Below, in pieces: positions 44,201-55,887 of a DNA stretch of 64,000 nt; positions within the stretch are counted from its first letter, which is position 1, and every line of letters starts with the position of its first letter. The stretch lies in assembly GCF_009727055.1 (NCBI RefSeq), contig NC_052358.1, positions 43,429,639-43,493,638 of the forward strand, given 5' to 3'. Source of the DNA: Benincasa hispida (Eukaryota; Streptophyta; Magnoliopsida; Cucurbitales; Cucurbitaceae). The position numbers and the translations under genes were made by a program. The notes below the pieces were generated by a model. That model was not told the DNA's origin, searched no databases, and saw only the letters and a program-made list of their open reading frames with translations.

Positions 44201-44903
44201 GAATAGTGTCCTGAGACACCTCAAGAAGTTGAGAAATGAAAATAATTCCATATGCATCTGCAGTTGGGAGTCTGATGTATGTTATGCTGTGTACACATCC
44301 TGACATATGCTTTACAGTTGGAATTGTCAATAGGTTCTAGTTCAACCCTGAACACAGTCATTAGACTGCTGTTAAGAGCATCCTCAAGTACCTCCGGAGA
44401 ACGAGGGACTGTATGCTCGTGTATGGGCCTAAGCATTTGATCCTTACTGGATATACTGATTTTGATTTTCAGACTGATGTAGATTCTAGAAAATCTACTT
44501 TGGGACCAGTTATCACTCTTAATGGAAGAGCTATAGTGTGGAGAAACATCAAACAGAGTCGTATCATGAACTCCATGATGGAACTAAATATGTAGCTGCA
44601 TGTGAAGTAGCTAAAGAATCCGTATGGCCATGAAAGTTCCTGTCAGATTAGGAAGTGGTTCCCAATATGCATCTGCCTATCACTCTGTATTGTGATAACA
44701 GTGGAATAGTTGCCAATTCAAAGGAACCAAGAAGCCATAAATGCGAGAAATAAATCGAGAAAAAGTACCATTTCATTCGGGAGATAGTACACAGAAGAGA
44801 CGTGATAGTCACACAGATAGCCTTTGAAGATAATCTTGCTAATCCATTTAGGAAGGCCCTCACGGCTAAAGTGTCCGAGGGCCATCTTGTCGGACTAGGA
44901 CTA
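41281..44903 (+). pseudogene. Copia gag-pol of element B
   Basis: Order seen: gag C-terminus (IMESLPKSFWTFCTNAVKNK); zinc knuckle CFHCNEDEH, then TGA (41734) in place of the expected Trp; protease WILDSDTTNH, where DSG-A has become DSDT; pre-integrase WHLRLGHINL with CQSC; integrase core with Asp in HSDLCGP, Asp in SDRGGEY and Glu in NGVAERRN, but a TGA at 42645 just before SDRGG, at a former CpG Arg codon; reverse transcriptase with YVDDILL (43950 region); and RNase H (44400-44900). At least eight stops or frameshifts. No start codon region survives. Not functional. Confidence 0.88.
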
Positions 44904-46010
44904 TGCTCGGATCGGGGATCAGTGTTGTTAATTCAACTCCAAACTGAAACAAAAGAAAATTTGTAAAATTACCGAACTACTCTTATTACTACTAAAATGT
45001 AGCAACAGTAGTAAGTGTAGGGTCGAACCATAGAGAAACGAAGAATTAATTTCTTTTGGGTTAGATTTGACCGTGGAAAAATAGTAAAAACGAGGTTTGG
45101 TTTTTGGTTTTAAATTGAAAACATGCAAGATAAAGTAAAGTGTAATGAATATATGAAACGGTAATGGATTCGTGTGGCTCTCGGATCAAGTAGTCGTTCA
45201 ATGTAAATTAAATCTGTTTTCAACCAAAATATCATATATTCGAATTATACATGCATAGCTACTCAATCGATACGAATTAACTAATCTTTATAAGCCCGAA
45301 AATCAATTAATCCGAACCAGTCAAGCATCCTAATTCGTAATTAAGGCTGGAAAGCCATGCCCTAACTAACCTACATGCTCCTAAATGGAATTGGGTCCTC
45401 AGCAGCCATAAGGAACTAGAAACACATGCATTAAGATTTAGGATTCAACTATGTTGATTAAGTGTCAGGAAAACCGTGTTCAAATAATCAATTTATTTCT
45501 TAAATCTACATTAAACGTGTGATGCAAAGATTCAAGACCAACTTAAAACCTAAGCATGCTCACCTAATTTGTACTACAAGGGTAAATTCAAAGCATGGAC
45601 GATTATTAGGATACGTGCGAGCTTGAATGTAACTAGCTAAGACATGCGATCATGATAGGGGCGTCAATCCAACACATCAAAGCAAGTCTAGATTAAACAA
45701 GATTTAAAGAAAACATAACTCTGGATTAAAACATAAAAATTGAACTGAAAACTCATCAAAATACAAAGAACGTTGATCCAAGAACTAAATGAAAGATTAC
45801 CTCATCGATTCATAGATAAACCGACGAGATACGTTCTAGTACATGTTCGTAATCCAAAAATAAAATAAATCTAACCTAATGATACTGAAAACATAAAGGA
45901 AAAGGAGAAAGTCCAGGCCTCTCCTCGGCCTCCATGGAAGAATAACAAGGTTTTTTTTTTAGCATTTTTAGCCTTTTCAGCATAATCTTTTCCCTAAACG
46001 AAGAGGTGAA

Positions 46011-46017
46011 TTTATAG
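46011..46017 (-). promoter_or_regulatory. TATA box of the 44904 solo LTR (minus strand)
   Basis: The minus strand reads CTATAAA, directly downstream, in that orientation, of the GCGTTGCAA-type cluster at 46030-46300. Confidence 0.5.
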
Positions 46018-46029
46018 AAAAAATACGGG

Positions 46030-46300
46030 GTAGTGTCGCAATGCTTGGAATAGCGTTGCAACGTTGTTGTGGCTGAAGGGATATGTCAGGCAAGAAGTCC
46101 AACATTGGCCTCGACACTGTCTCGCACGCACGCTTCAAGTTCGTCCGTCAAATGTTGTAACGTCACAACGTTGTTAAAGAGTGTTGCAACGCTGATACTT
46201 CTTTCCCTCAGCGTTGAAGTCGAGCGTTGCACAGTGTTGCAAAGGTGGTACTAATGAAAATCCAGAGCGTTGTGACGCTCAAACGTTGCAATGCTGCGTC
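46030..46300. repeat. Cluster of degenerate GCGTTGCAACGC palindromes
   Basis: At least seven variants, including AGCGTTGCAACGTTG, GTCACAACGTTG, GTGTTGCAACGCTG, GAGCGTTGCACAGTGTTGC and GCGTTGTGACGCTC. The underlying AGCGTTGCAACGCT is self-complementary. Confidence 0.75.
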
Positions 46301-46791
46301 CACTGTTGGATACTCACTACTCGATGCTCGATAGCTCGATACTCAATCCTCGGTCACTCGGTAGCATTTTCTTGATTACTCGACAACCTTCTACTTGATG
46401 GTACTCGATGGTGCCTCATACTTGGTGGAATTCGATGGCAATTTAGTCTATTCAACTTCTTTGAAGACCGGATGTTCAAATTAACTTCATATTGCTTCAA
46501 ATTAACTCCGTTCTTCACTAAATGATTAATTCCACCTCTTGATCGCTCAATACCTGCAATATAGGGAAACAAACACATAAAATCCACTAAGGAGCTCGAA
46601 TTAAGCTAGGAATATTAGCTCTTTTTTAGAGCTAACAGACTACGAGCTTCATAATCTAGGGAAAGTGGGAGAATGTCAAGGGTATATAAATGCCCTACTT
46701 TATTGAATTTTCTCTCTTAATCTCAACATTGTGTACATTATATATTTGTATGTATTTGCAACTCACTAGAGTATTAGTCCAAGTGGAAGAT

Positions 46792-48665
46792 TGTTGAAAA
46801 TGTCCTAAAACTCGCCGTTCGTAAATATTGGAAACCAATTCTATTTATCAATAAAAGTATTATTTAGTTGTTCATTCAATAAAATGTTATTGATATTGCA
46901 TTCTGTTGTAAACCCAATAAACGAATCCATGGCTATAGTATGAAAACTTTAACTTTATGTAGAGACATAAATATGTATCAAGTTTTAGCTTATAGTAAAA
47001 AAGGTCTATAAGTATATAGATGAGATTGGGTAACTCATCTGGTGATACTATTGGATGTGGCTCACTTTGTATACTGATACAAATGATGTGATCGCAAAAT
47101 CATTCATGTGGAGACATGCGAGTGGAAGCATCCTATGCAAAGGATGTTTGCATAAGATTGAACATCGAAATAATCACTTTTCTTTATAATGACCATTTAC
47201 TGTTAAAACTAACTATTTCAACTTCGATGACCTAAGGTAACACGATCTTAATCCTGAGCTAACTATGAACTCTTGTTTATTCGGGATTATCCTTTGATCT
47301 ACTAAGGTGAGAATAGTCCAACAACACTACTTAATAAGCCTCCTATTTTGGGGATAAGACCGGATAGATAGCTGGGGACATAGTTCTGCAATATGGAATT
47401 CACTCCTACCTGATTTAGGAGTTAGCAGATAGGTTGTTCCCTAAAGTATTGATACTTGGTCTTGAACAACAGGGCCCCGCCCTCTCATGATTGAGAGGGT
47501 CATGGTTTAATAGTTGGACTATAAACCAATTATTCAATAGAGGATCAGTGGGAGCTTAAGGAGAAACATATATTTACAGGGATAAAACTATAATTTTGAC
47601 CTAGTTGTAAACACGAACGACCTGTGAAGAATCGATTTACTAATTATGATTAAAGTGGACAGAAAAATATCTACAATGAGGAGAGTACAACTATCGAGCT
47701 ATAGTGATGTGTTTCGGTAGTTAACAAATATTGATTAATTCGGTCTAAAGAGTTTAGCCAATTAATCTCAAATTGTTGGAGCTCATGATCTTTAGGTCCA
47801 TAAGATCCCTCTATTAGCTCGTAAAATTAAATTGGATTAGTGAATTGAGCGGATTTGAAATGTTCAAATTCGAAATTAGGATTTTGAATTTGAAGTGTTC
47901 AAATTCAATTTAAGGTTAATTAATTTTATTTGAAACAATTAAAACGTTTAATTTTGTTGAAATTGAACGAAATCGGAGAGATTAGAATATTTAAATATTG
48001 AATAACATGAATAAGATTCATATATTAATTAAATGTTTGATTAATTTAATATTTGATATTAAATTATTATTCAATTCATTAATTAAATTTTTTTTATTAA
48101 TTATTTAAATAAATAACACATTTTTCAGTTTCAATTCAAATTCAGTTTTGAATTTTGAATTAAAACTAATTTTGGTGAAAATTGGGTTAAATTGAAAATG
48201 AAAATTGGAAAATAAATAGATAGTGGATTAATCCATAGATCAACACCAATCCCACTAACTCGGTGCTAATAGAAGTGTCAATCAGCATTACCAAGTAGTG
48301 GTTGCATGCATGTTCTTCATAATTATGCTGAATTTCAACATTGAAGATGGAATGGATGTGAAATTTTGAAATTCTGCAGACTCCCAAACCCTCTTCCTTC
48401 TCAACCCAATTGATCTCAATTAAGTGTTTCCACTGCACAATCTGAGTTAGAGGATAGTAAGAAGATTCTCTTGGTGGTCCACTGTGCGTTTGAAGGCCAA
48501 ATTCGTGAAGAGGTGCTGAAATTGCAGAGTTACTTCAAAGGTATTGTTCATCTTGAAACCCTCTCTTATAAATAGTTTTCATACATGTTTTTAAACTCAA
48601 ATTAAGTGTAATTAGAATGCTTATTTATTCTGATTTCTTTCGCTGCATGTTTGTATACTTTATCA
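46792..48665 (+). repeat. 3' LTR of element B
   Basis: Starts TGTTGAAAATGTCCTAAAAC after GTCCAAGTGGAAGAT. It ends near CTTTATCA at 48665, aligned to the D LTR end TATTCCATCA. It shares long blocks with the element D and C LTRs. Confidence 0.82.
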
Positions 48666-48677
48666 CCCAAGACATAC

Positions 48678-50636
48678 TATTAGGTTTTATGCCCTAAAAC
48701 TCATAGATAGTAAATGTTGTTAATTGACCGTCATCAGTAAAGAGTTATACATATTAAATCAATAAATGTTATTTTTTGTATTGTTGTCTATTTTGTCTAA
48801 ATAACCCTAAAACCAATAAACTAACATCTAAGGATGCCTTATGAGTCTTGAATTATATATGGAGATATACAGGGATCAATGTTGAAGATACGACCTAAAG
48901 GGTCTATAGTATATGGATAAGGCTGGGTACCTTATCCTTGTAACACTATGTATACAATCCACTTTGTATTTGATACAAATGTAATGATCCAATCTATTCG
49001 TATAGGTGACATGCGAGTAAGGGTATCCTATGCAATGAGTTTGCATAAGACTAGACCGCGAAATAGTAACCACCATATGTAACACTGTTGACTAGTTAGG
49101 TTTTTATTTCAATGGGATGACTTAGGAAACTTAGTCTTAATCCTGAGTATATAATGAACTCTTGTTCACGAGGGATTGCCTCTTGATTTTCATGGGTGAG
49201 GGTGGCCAGTTCGCCGACCCAATATGCCTACCATTTTAGGGATAAGACTGAGTGAGAAGCTGAAAACATAATAATACAAGATTGAATTCACTCTTTCCCT
49301 CCTTGAGGGTAAGTAGATGAGTGTTCCCTTAAGTGATATCTTTGGGACTTGAACAAAGGGCCCTACCCTCTCATTGACCCGAGAGGAGTTTCTGTTTACT
49401 GGTTGGACCATAAACAAGTTTTTCATTGAGGAGTACTCTATTTAAGGATTCAGAGGTAACCCAAGGGTAAAACGATAATTTGATCCAGTTGGAGTTGTGA
49501 ACACTTGTGAAGGACTAACTTGCTGGTATTGGTCTATATCCATGGACACAGAAATATATTTATAGTGAGAAGAGTGCAACTGTGGGTCTTTAGTGGATTG
49601 TACCCACAGTTAACGAATATCGATTAACTTGGTTAATGAGTTTAACCAATCTCATATCGTTGGAGCTTCTGATCTATAGGTCCACTAGGTCCACTCGTTA
49701 ATTCACTAGAGGATACTTAAGAGGGATAATTTGAATTGTTCAAATTAATTTGAGGAAAATATATATTAATGTGATTAATGTATAATTAATTATGGATATG
49801 ATCTATAATCAAATTGGAAAGTAATATTTGAATAAGATTCAAATTAATTAATTCAATGAATTAGATTCACAAAAAATTAATTAATAGAGACGTTTTACAC
49901 ATATACATGAGATATATTATAATTAAATGCATACATTAAATTAGGTTTAATGTATAAGTAGTTATTTAATTATTGTGCAAATCAAAATTAAATAAGTGTT
50001 ATTTATTGTGCAAATTAAATAATTGTTATTTAATCCGACTAATTAATCGAATAAGTGTTATTTAATTAAATGGGCTAATTAATTAAAAAAATATTATTTA
50101 ATTAATTATAGAAAAGAAAAATATATTGGGAAAGATGTTTGGTCCTTCTCTATATAAAGACCTCCCCATGACCCTTTGGATATACATTGAATATACAATT
50201 CTCATTGCAGAGAAACTTTGACAATACATCTCTTTAGTGTTATTGAGCATAATTTTTTCTAAGCCATAAATCCTCTTTACTCTCCAAAACCTTATTCTCC
50301 TCTTCTTCTCCCAATAATTGGATACCACCTATCCCTCTATTGGAATTCCAGAAAATAACGAGGTAACTCTCGTGATAGTGTTCGAGATCCCTCAAGGAGT
50401 TGTTCGTGATCAAGACCGTTTAGAGATCCCTTCGTTGGAACCTTGGAGAGGATTGTTCGTGGTACTTAGGGAATCTACAAAGGTAACAATTTTTCTAATA
50501 TTTTCCCTAATGCATGCTAATTTACATGTTTATACATTTTGTTTAGTACAACGATTTTGTTTAATGTAAAATCGAATCGTGGGATGTAAGGCGATTTCAC
50601 ACGAGAACGCTTCTGCTGCGGGATTCGATCCCTTAA
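48678..50636 (+). repeat. 5' LTR of element C
   Basis: Begins TATTAGGTTTTATGCCCTAA, where the expected first two bases TG read TA. It ends just before the primer-binding site. A TATA box TATATAAAG lies at 50151-50159. The same block order occurs in the B and D LTRs. Confidence 0.82.
50151..50159 (+). promoter_or_regulatory. TATA box of element C LTR
   Basis: TATATAAAG at the expected place, about 490 bp before the LTR end, within U3/R. It would drive element RNA. Confidence 0.6.
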
Positions 50637-50638
50637 AT

Positions 50639-50650
50639 TGGTATCAGAGA
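50639..50650 (+). other. tRNA-iMet primer-binding site of element C
   Basis: TGGTATCAGAGA directly after the 5' LTR; the canonical plant copia site is TGGTATCAGAGC. Confidence 0.88.
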
Positions 50651-51766
50651 CAATTCCTTGTATTTTCGTTCTTCGTATTTTTCAAAACAAAATCGTTTAG
50701 AGGTGGGTTTAATATTCAGAATTGTGTTGAATGTTGGTTTGCAAAATTGGATGTTTTCGATTTTAGCACTAGATTATCTTTCAATTTGATTAAATTGTAA
50801 AGGTCTATTGTATTTTTGGGCATTTTAATTCTTGCTTCAAGTTTGTAAGTTCGTGTCGATCGATAGAGCAATGGTTTCTAAAGAAATTAGGAAGAAACGA
50901 AAGTGTTCGAGACAATTTTGGAGCCAAAAACGAGGAGGATTCAAGCAATCTGTCGTACAGCGTCACGACGTTGCAAGGCAGAGGCGAAACATTGTAGTCG
51001 CAGTATTGCAACACTGCCCACAGCATTGCAACACTATGAATTCTCGACGGAGCCGAGCGGCACGCGTGAGGGCTTTGAGGCGGCTGAATTTTTCTTTAAC
51101 ATAGTCTCCTTATTCTGTAAATTATTTTTAAACTATTAATTAATTAACAATTAATTATAATAGTTTATTAATTATTTAATTAGTTAATTTTATTTTAGGG
51201 TGTAAAAATCAGTCCATATGTTTAATTTAACTATGCATTGGATGTATGTTTTAAATTATTATTTGAATTCATATTACATATTATATGTCCTATAGATTCA
51301 AAAATACCCACCTCAAGATAAGCATGTACATGCATCATAATTAAATATAAAGGGTTATATTCTTTTATGCATGATCAAAATAGCATACTCATGCATCATA
51401 ACATAAGAGTTATATTAGTGATGTTTGATTTACCTTAGCATATCCATGCATCATACTATATATTAAAATTGCTTTAATAAATAGTGGAATGATGTATGTG
51501 AATGTTTGATGTGTTTATAGATTTAATAATTCATTAATTCATAAAGTATTATAGTATTAATGAAATTGATTAAAATCTATAATCTAGATTGCATGCAAAC
51601 ATAGGTTTTTTTTTTTCTAATTGTTTAAAATTGGCTTATGTTATTTCTAATGGGTTTAGGAATATGTAAATCTTTTTAATTTTTGTTAATAGGATTAAAA
51701 TGAATTTCAATAAAAGATTAAATTTATAAAATAATTTTCCATAAGAACCTTGTCTAAGGAAGGTTC
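50651..51766 (+). other. Element C leader, first part
   Basis: Noncoding sequence between primer-binding site and gag. It contains a cluster of GTTGCAA/GCGTTGC-type words at 50945-51040. No intact ORF. It is interrupted at 51767 by element D. Confidence 0.6.
50945..51040. repeat. Third cluster of GCGTTGCAACGC-like words
   Basis: CGTCACGACGTTGCAAGG, GTATTGCAACACTGC and GCATTGCAACACT lie in the element C leader. Confidence 0.65.
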
Positions 51767-53197
51767 TGATGGAATACACAAGTATGCAATGGAAGCAAAC
51801 AAAATCAGTAAACACTCTAATTACATTTAATTTGAGTTCTAAAGCATGTTTCAACAAAAAAACTGAAGAGGATTTCAAAATGAACATACCTTTGATGATT
51901 TCTCCCAAATCAAAGCTGCACTTCACGTTAATTCAGCTCCAAATTGTTAGTGAACCACCAAGAGATCTTCTCTACTATTCTTGGCCTTGAAATTGAGTGG
52001 TGAAACTCGAATTTGAGTGAATTTGGTGAAAGGAATTGAGAGTTCTTGTGAGGAAGAACATGAAGTAGTAGAAAATCTTTTTTAGCTCAAGAACCACTTC
52101 TTAGCCCCTTCAATTGAGCAAATTGTGAGAGTATTATATTTCTTCAGCATGCAAGCATCTTCAATCCCATTGATGGCCAACAGCTACTTCCCTAATTCAA
52201 GTGGGATTTATGTGTTTGTGCATGAGAAGCATCTCATGCTTGAGAAAAGTGGAAAAAACCCACTTTATCAAAATTTCCAATTAATTTCTTAATTTCCAAT
52301 TTGTTTTAATTAATTCTTTAATTAATTAATATTTGATTCAATTAATTCTTAATTAATCAAATCTAAAAAATACAAAATCCAATTTCTTAAATTGAATTTA
52401 AAATTGAAAATTAATTTGATTTTTGATTAATTAATTAATTTAATATCAAATATTAAATTAATCACATAATTAATTTTAAACATGAATCCTATTCATGCAA
52501 TTAATATTTAAATATTATAAACACTCCAATTTTGTTTAATTTCAATAAATTAAACGTTAATTATATTGAATATAATTAAACAAACCCTAATTTGATTTTG
52601 AACTTATTCAAATTCAAACCCTAATTCAATTTGATCAATTCAAATTGATATCATTCTAAATTCACTCAATATAATAATTCAAGGTGTTCATATTTTACGA
52701 GCTAGAAGAGGGACCTTATGGACCTACAGATCATGAGCTCCAACGATTAAGATTAATTAGCTAAACCACTTTAGACCAAATTAATCAATATTCATTAATT
52801 ATCAAGTCACACCACTATAGCTCGATAGTTGCACTCTCCTCACTGTAGATATATTTGTGCCCACGTGATTTAACCATAACTAGTAAGTCGACCCTTCACA
52901 GGTTGTTCGTAATAACGGTTGGGTCAATATGTTGTTTTACTCCCAATATTATGTCTTGTTCCTTAAGTTCCTACTGATCCTTGTATGAACAATTGGTTTA
53001 TGATCCAATCACTAAACCAGATCCCTCTCAGGCCAGTGAGAGGGTGGGGCTCCTTGTTCAAGACCTGGATTCAGTTACTTAAGAGAACAACCTTTCTTCT
53101 AACCCTAAATTGGGTAGACATGAATTTTGTCTTGCACCCTATGTCCCTAACTATCCACTTGGTCTTACCCCTGAAATAGGAGGCTTATTGAGCTGGC

Positions 53198-55149
53198 TGA
53201 TGACGGGCAGAAATGTACGTTATTATAGGCCTTTTATTTAGAATTATGAAGGCTGATAAGAAGAATATGTGGTGATTATACTAAGAATTCATGAGAAAGT
53301 GAGCTTGCGTCGATCAACAATGAAAATCTCGGCTAACACATTATTATGCATTATTTTGCGTCCATTTGTCTATTTTTGTAGCTATCGCAGGAATCGATCG
53401 CATGCGGGAAATCTCACCATCGTAGAGGCGATCGCATACGTTCGACGCATGGATGTTTCAGCCATTAATCGCATGCGTCCATCGTATAGAGGTTGCGGCT
53501 ACAGAGTAATAACCATAATAGAGGGATGAATACAAGGGTGGTGGAATGCAATGATACTTCGGAAACCAAACATGAACGCATACCTTGGGAGTATCAAAAG
53601 GTGAAGTTGACATCTCACTTACCACACCATTAATAGCAGATATTCAGAGTAGGTCCATCACGCCGTTAGCAGCAGAAATTCAGAGAAGGACCATTAATGC
53701 TGTCGGCGATCAAGCTCTATAAATAGAAGCCTTAGAGCACAAATTGAAATCATCCGAGGTTCTGCCTTAGTGCAGATCCTTGTGTTCCAGAAGAAAGCGT
53801 GAGAAGACATTCTTGAGAGTTCTTATTCCTTCAACCATTCCGAGTGATGACCGAAGCTTCACCGGAGATAGATCTCGAGAGAGACTACTCCACCGCCCAT
53901 CCATGGCACCACCGACAGCCTTGACACACATCTGATGGAAGCAAGACATTGCCCATCTGGTCTTCCATATCTCTTCTATCTCTGCGTTATATTACATTGT
54001 GGCTTAAGAGATTAATATATATTGTGATCAATGCATTTCTCTATTTCCTTCGATTCCATCTTCATTTACTTCTTCTTATCATCTTTTACTTTCATTGCAC
54101 GACTAAGTAAGATTGCTAGAGTATCGCATACTTATCATGCAACATAGACATATGAAGCATGTAGCAAACCATCGAGAGGTGTGTGTTATAGGGGTATTGT
54201 GAGAAAATCCTATTTGCTTAGTGTGAGGCTGTAGCAACGCTTTTCTATGAGCTGATCAGCAGTGACTAACTGCCTGAGAGGGTAAGTAGTGGAACGCATT
54301 AAGCAAAGTAAGTAGTGTTCCTAGAGATAGGAATAATCTTATGTCAACCATGCTTTATGTGATTACCTAGTCTTATGAGCACATCATTCATCATTTGGAC
54401 ATACTCGGGAGAGTAGTCTAAAAACCAAATCTAGGCTTGAGAGAGTCAGATTGGAACACATAAGCAAGAATAGAAGCTTAGGAATAAGTTCTGTTTGCTA
54501 TTACACATCGTATGCACCCTATAGATAGTATATGAAAGTATGCGGTCACATTGAATGTGTCCAGAAGTAGGATACGGTGGTAGGTAGTCACCTTGTTTAT
54601 GTGTGGGAGCATGTGAGCAAGAATAAAGACTTAGACATAAGTCTATTGACACTATCGCATATGCATTACATGCGTCTTAGTCAATTGTGTATAGCATAAT
54701 CGCATAACTTGCGTTGGTTGGGGTTACCCTTGCGATCAAACTTATTGATGTGGTAAAGTCATCTCCTCCACCATTTTATCTATTTTTCCATACATCTTAT
54801 TACGCGTTAACAGTTGTCGTGCCTCTAACTCTCATAGTCATACTTCCATTACTTAATCTGTTTAGTTAGGAGTAGGAGTAGTGCATAGCCCTTAAAATTC
54901 AATATTCTTTTGTTCTTCGTTACAAACACATTACCTTATAACATTTAGCTACAAGTCCCTGAGTTCGACCTTGGATCACCCCGAGAAACTTGCGATCTTG
55001 TTATACTTGGCGAGAGAGCAAGAAAACTTGTGGCAGGAACGCATGGTCATTAGACGCATATTGCATATCCCTTAGTCCAACACATGACCAGTGACACATG
55101 GAGAATACACAATGAATGCATATTTATTTACTCCATTTTCCACGCATCA
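53198..55149 (+). mobile_element. Solo LTR with TSD CTGGC, inside the element D LTR
   Basis: CTGGC at 53193-53197 and 55150-55154. Begins TGATGACGGGC, ends CCACGCATCA, 1952 bp. A TATA box CTATAAATAG lies at 53717-53726 on the plus strand, and TCCCTGAGTTCGACC near the 3' end suggests plus orientation and a gypsy-type LTR. No coding capacity. Within it, two related segments (GCAAGAATAGAAGCTTAGGA at 54461 and GCAAGAATAAAGACTTAGAC at 54617) form a diverged repeat. Confidence 0.92.
53717..53726 (+). promoter_or_regulatory. TATA box of the 53198 solo LTR
   Basis: CTATAAATAG, about 520 bp into the LTR. Confidence 0.5.
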
Positions 55150-55887
55150 CTGGCACTGTTGAGCCAACCCTCACCCATGAAAATTTAAGGATAATCCCGA
55201 ATAAACAGGAGTTCATAGTTAGCTCAAGATTAAGATCGAGTTACCTAGATCATCTAAGCGAATAAATTAGTCTTAAACAGTAAACAACATTATAAAGTAA
55301 GAGTGACTTATTTCTTGGTCCGATCTTATGTAAACTCATTGCATAGGATACCCCCATTCCTCATGTCAATGCATGAACGAATCTGGATTACTTTGTTTGT
55401 GTTATCTTTACAACAACTTGTTATAGCTACAGAGTAGGCCGCATCTAATAGTGTTACCAGAATAAGGTACCCAACCTTAATCATATACTATAGACCGTTT
55501 TGGTTATTTACTCGAACTTGATCCATCTCCATGTCTCTATATAAAGTTCAAGTATTCATATAATAACCATGGATCTTAGTTTATTGGATTCAGACTTTAC
55601 GAATGAAATTAATATATTCAATACCTTTATTGATGAAATTCAATGCCTTTATTGAAGAAATGTTGAATAACATCTTTATTGATAATAGAATATGTTTAAT
55701 TTTTACAAACTGCGAGTTTTAGGACATAAAACCCAACAATACTCCCACTTGGACTAAAACTCTAGTGGATCAATATATACAAATATATACAATGTTGAGT
55801 TACACTAAGAGAACAAAAAGTATAAATACAATAAACTAGGGCATTAGATACCCATAATTTCTCCCACTTACCCTAGTTACAAATATC

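Larger units (their letters stand above)
44904..46637 (-). mobile_element. Solo LTR with 5-bp target-site duplication GACTA, inside element B
   Basis: GACTA at 44899-44903 recurs at 46638-46642. The insert begins TGCTCGG and ends GCTAACA (TG...CA), 1734 bp, no internal genes. A minus-strand TATA box (CTATAAA, 46011-46017) and a GGTTCGACCC word suggest the LTR reads minus, starting TGTTAGCTC at 46637. Removing it rejoins the end of RNase H to the pre-LTR segment as in element D. Probably gypsy-type, by inference. Confidence 0.9.
40919..48665 (+). mobile_element. Copia element B, 5'-truncated, plus strand
   Basis: Holds gag C-terminus, protease, integrase, reverse transcriptase and RNase H remnants in the copia order (41281-44903), then a purine tract region and a 3' LTR (46792-48665). 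No 5' LTR or primer-binding site was found. A diverged direct repeat of about 340-bp period (TTATGATTTAAAAT... at 40921 and 41263) marks its left edge. A solo LTR (44904-46637) sits between pol and LTR. Confidence 0.85.
51767..55738 (-). repeat. 3' LTR of element D, split by a nested solo LTR
   Basis: 51767-53197 plus 55155-55738 make a 2.0-kb LTR once the nested insert and one TSD copy are removed. Minus-strand termini TGTTGGGTTTTATGTCCTAA and TATTCCATCA. Confidence 0.88.

Noticed and set aside
50832..51139. Arg-rich small proteins around 50832-51139
   Set aside because: They translate the GTTGCAA palindrome cluster in the element C leader; two frames are open at once and neither has a family match.
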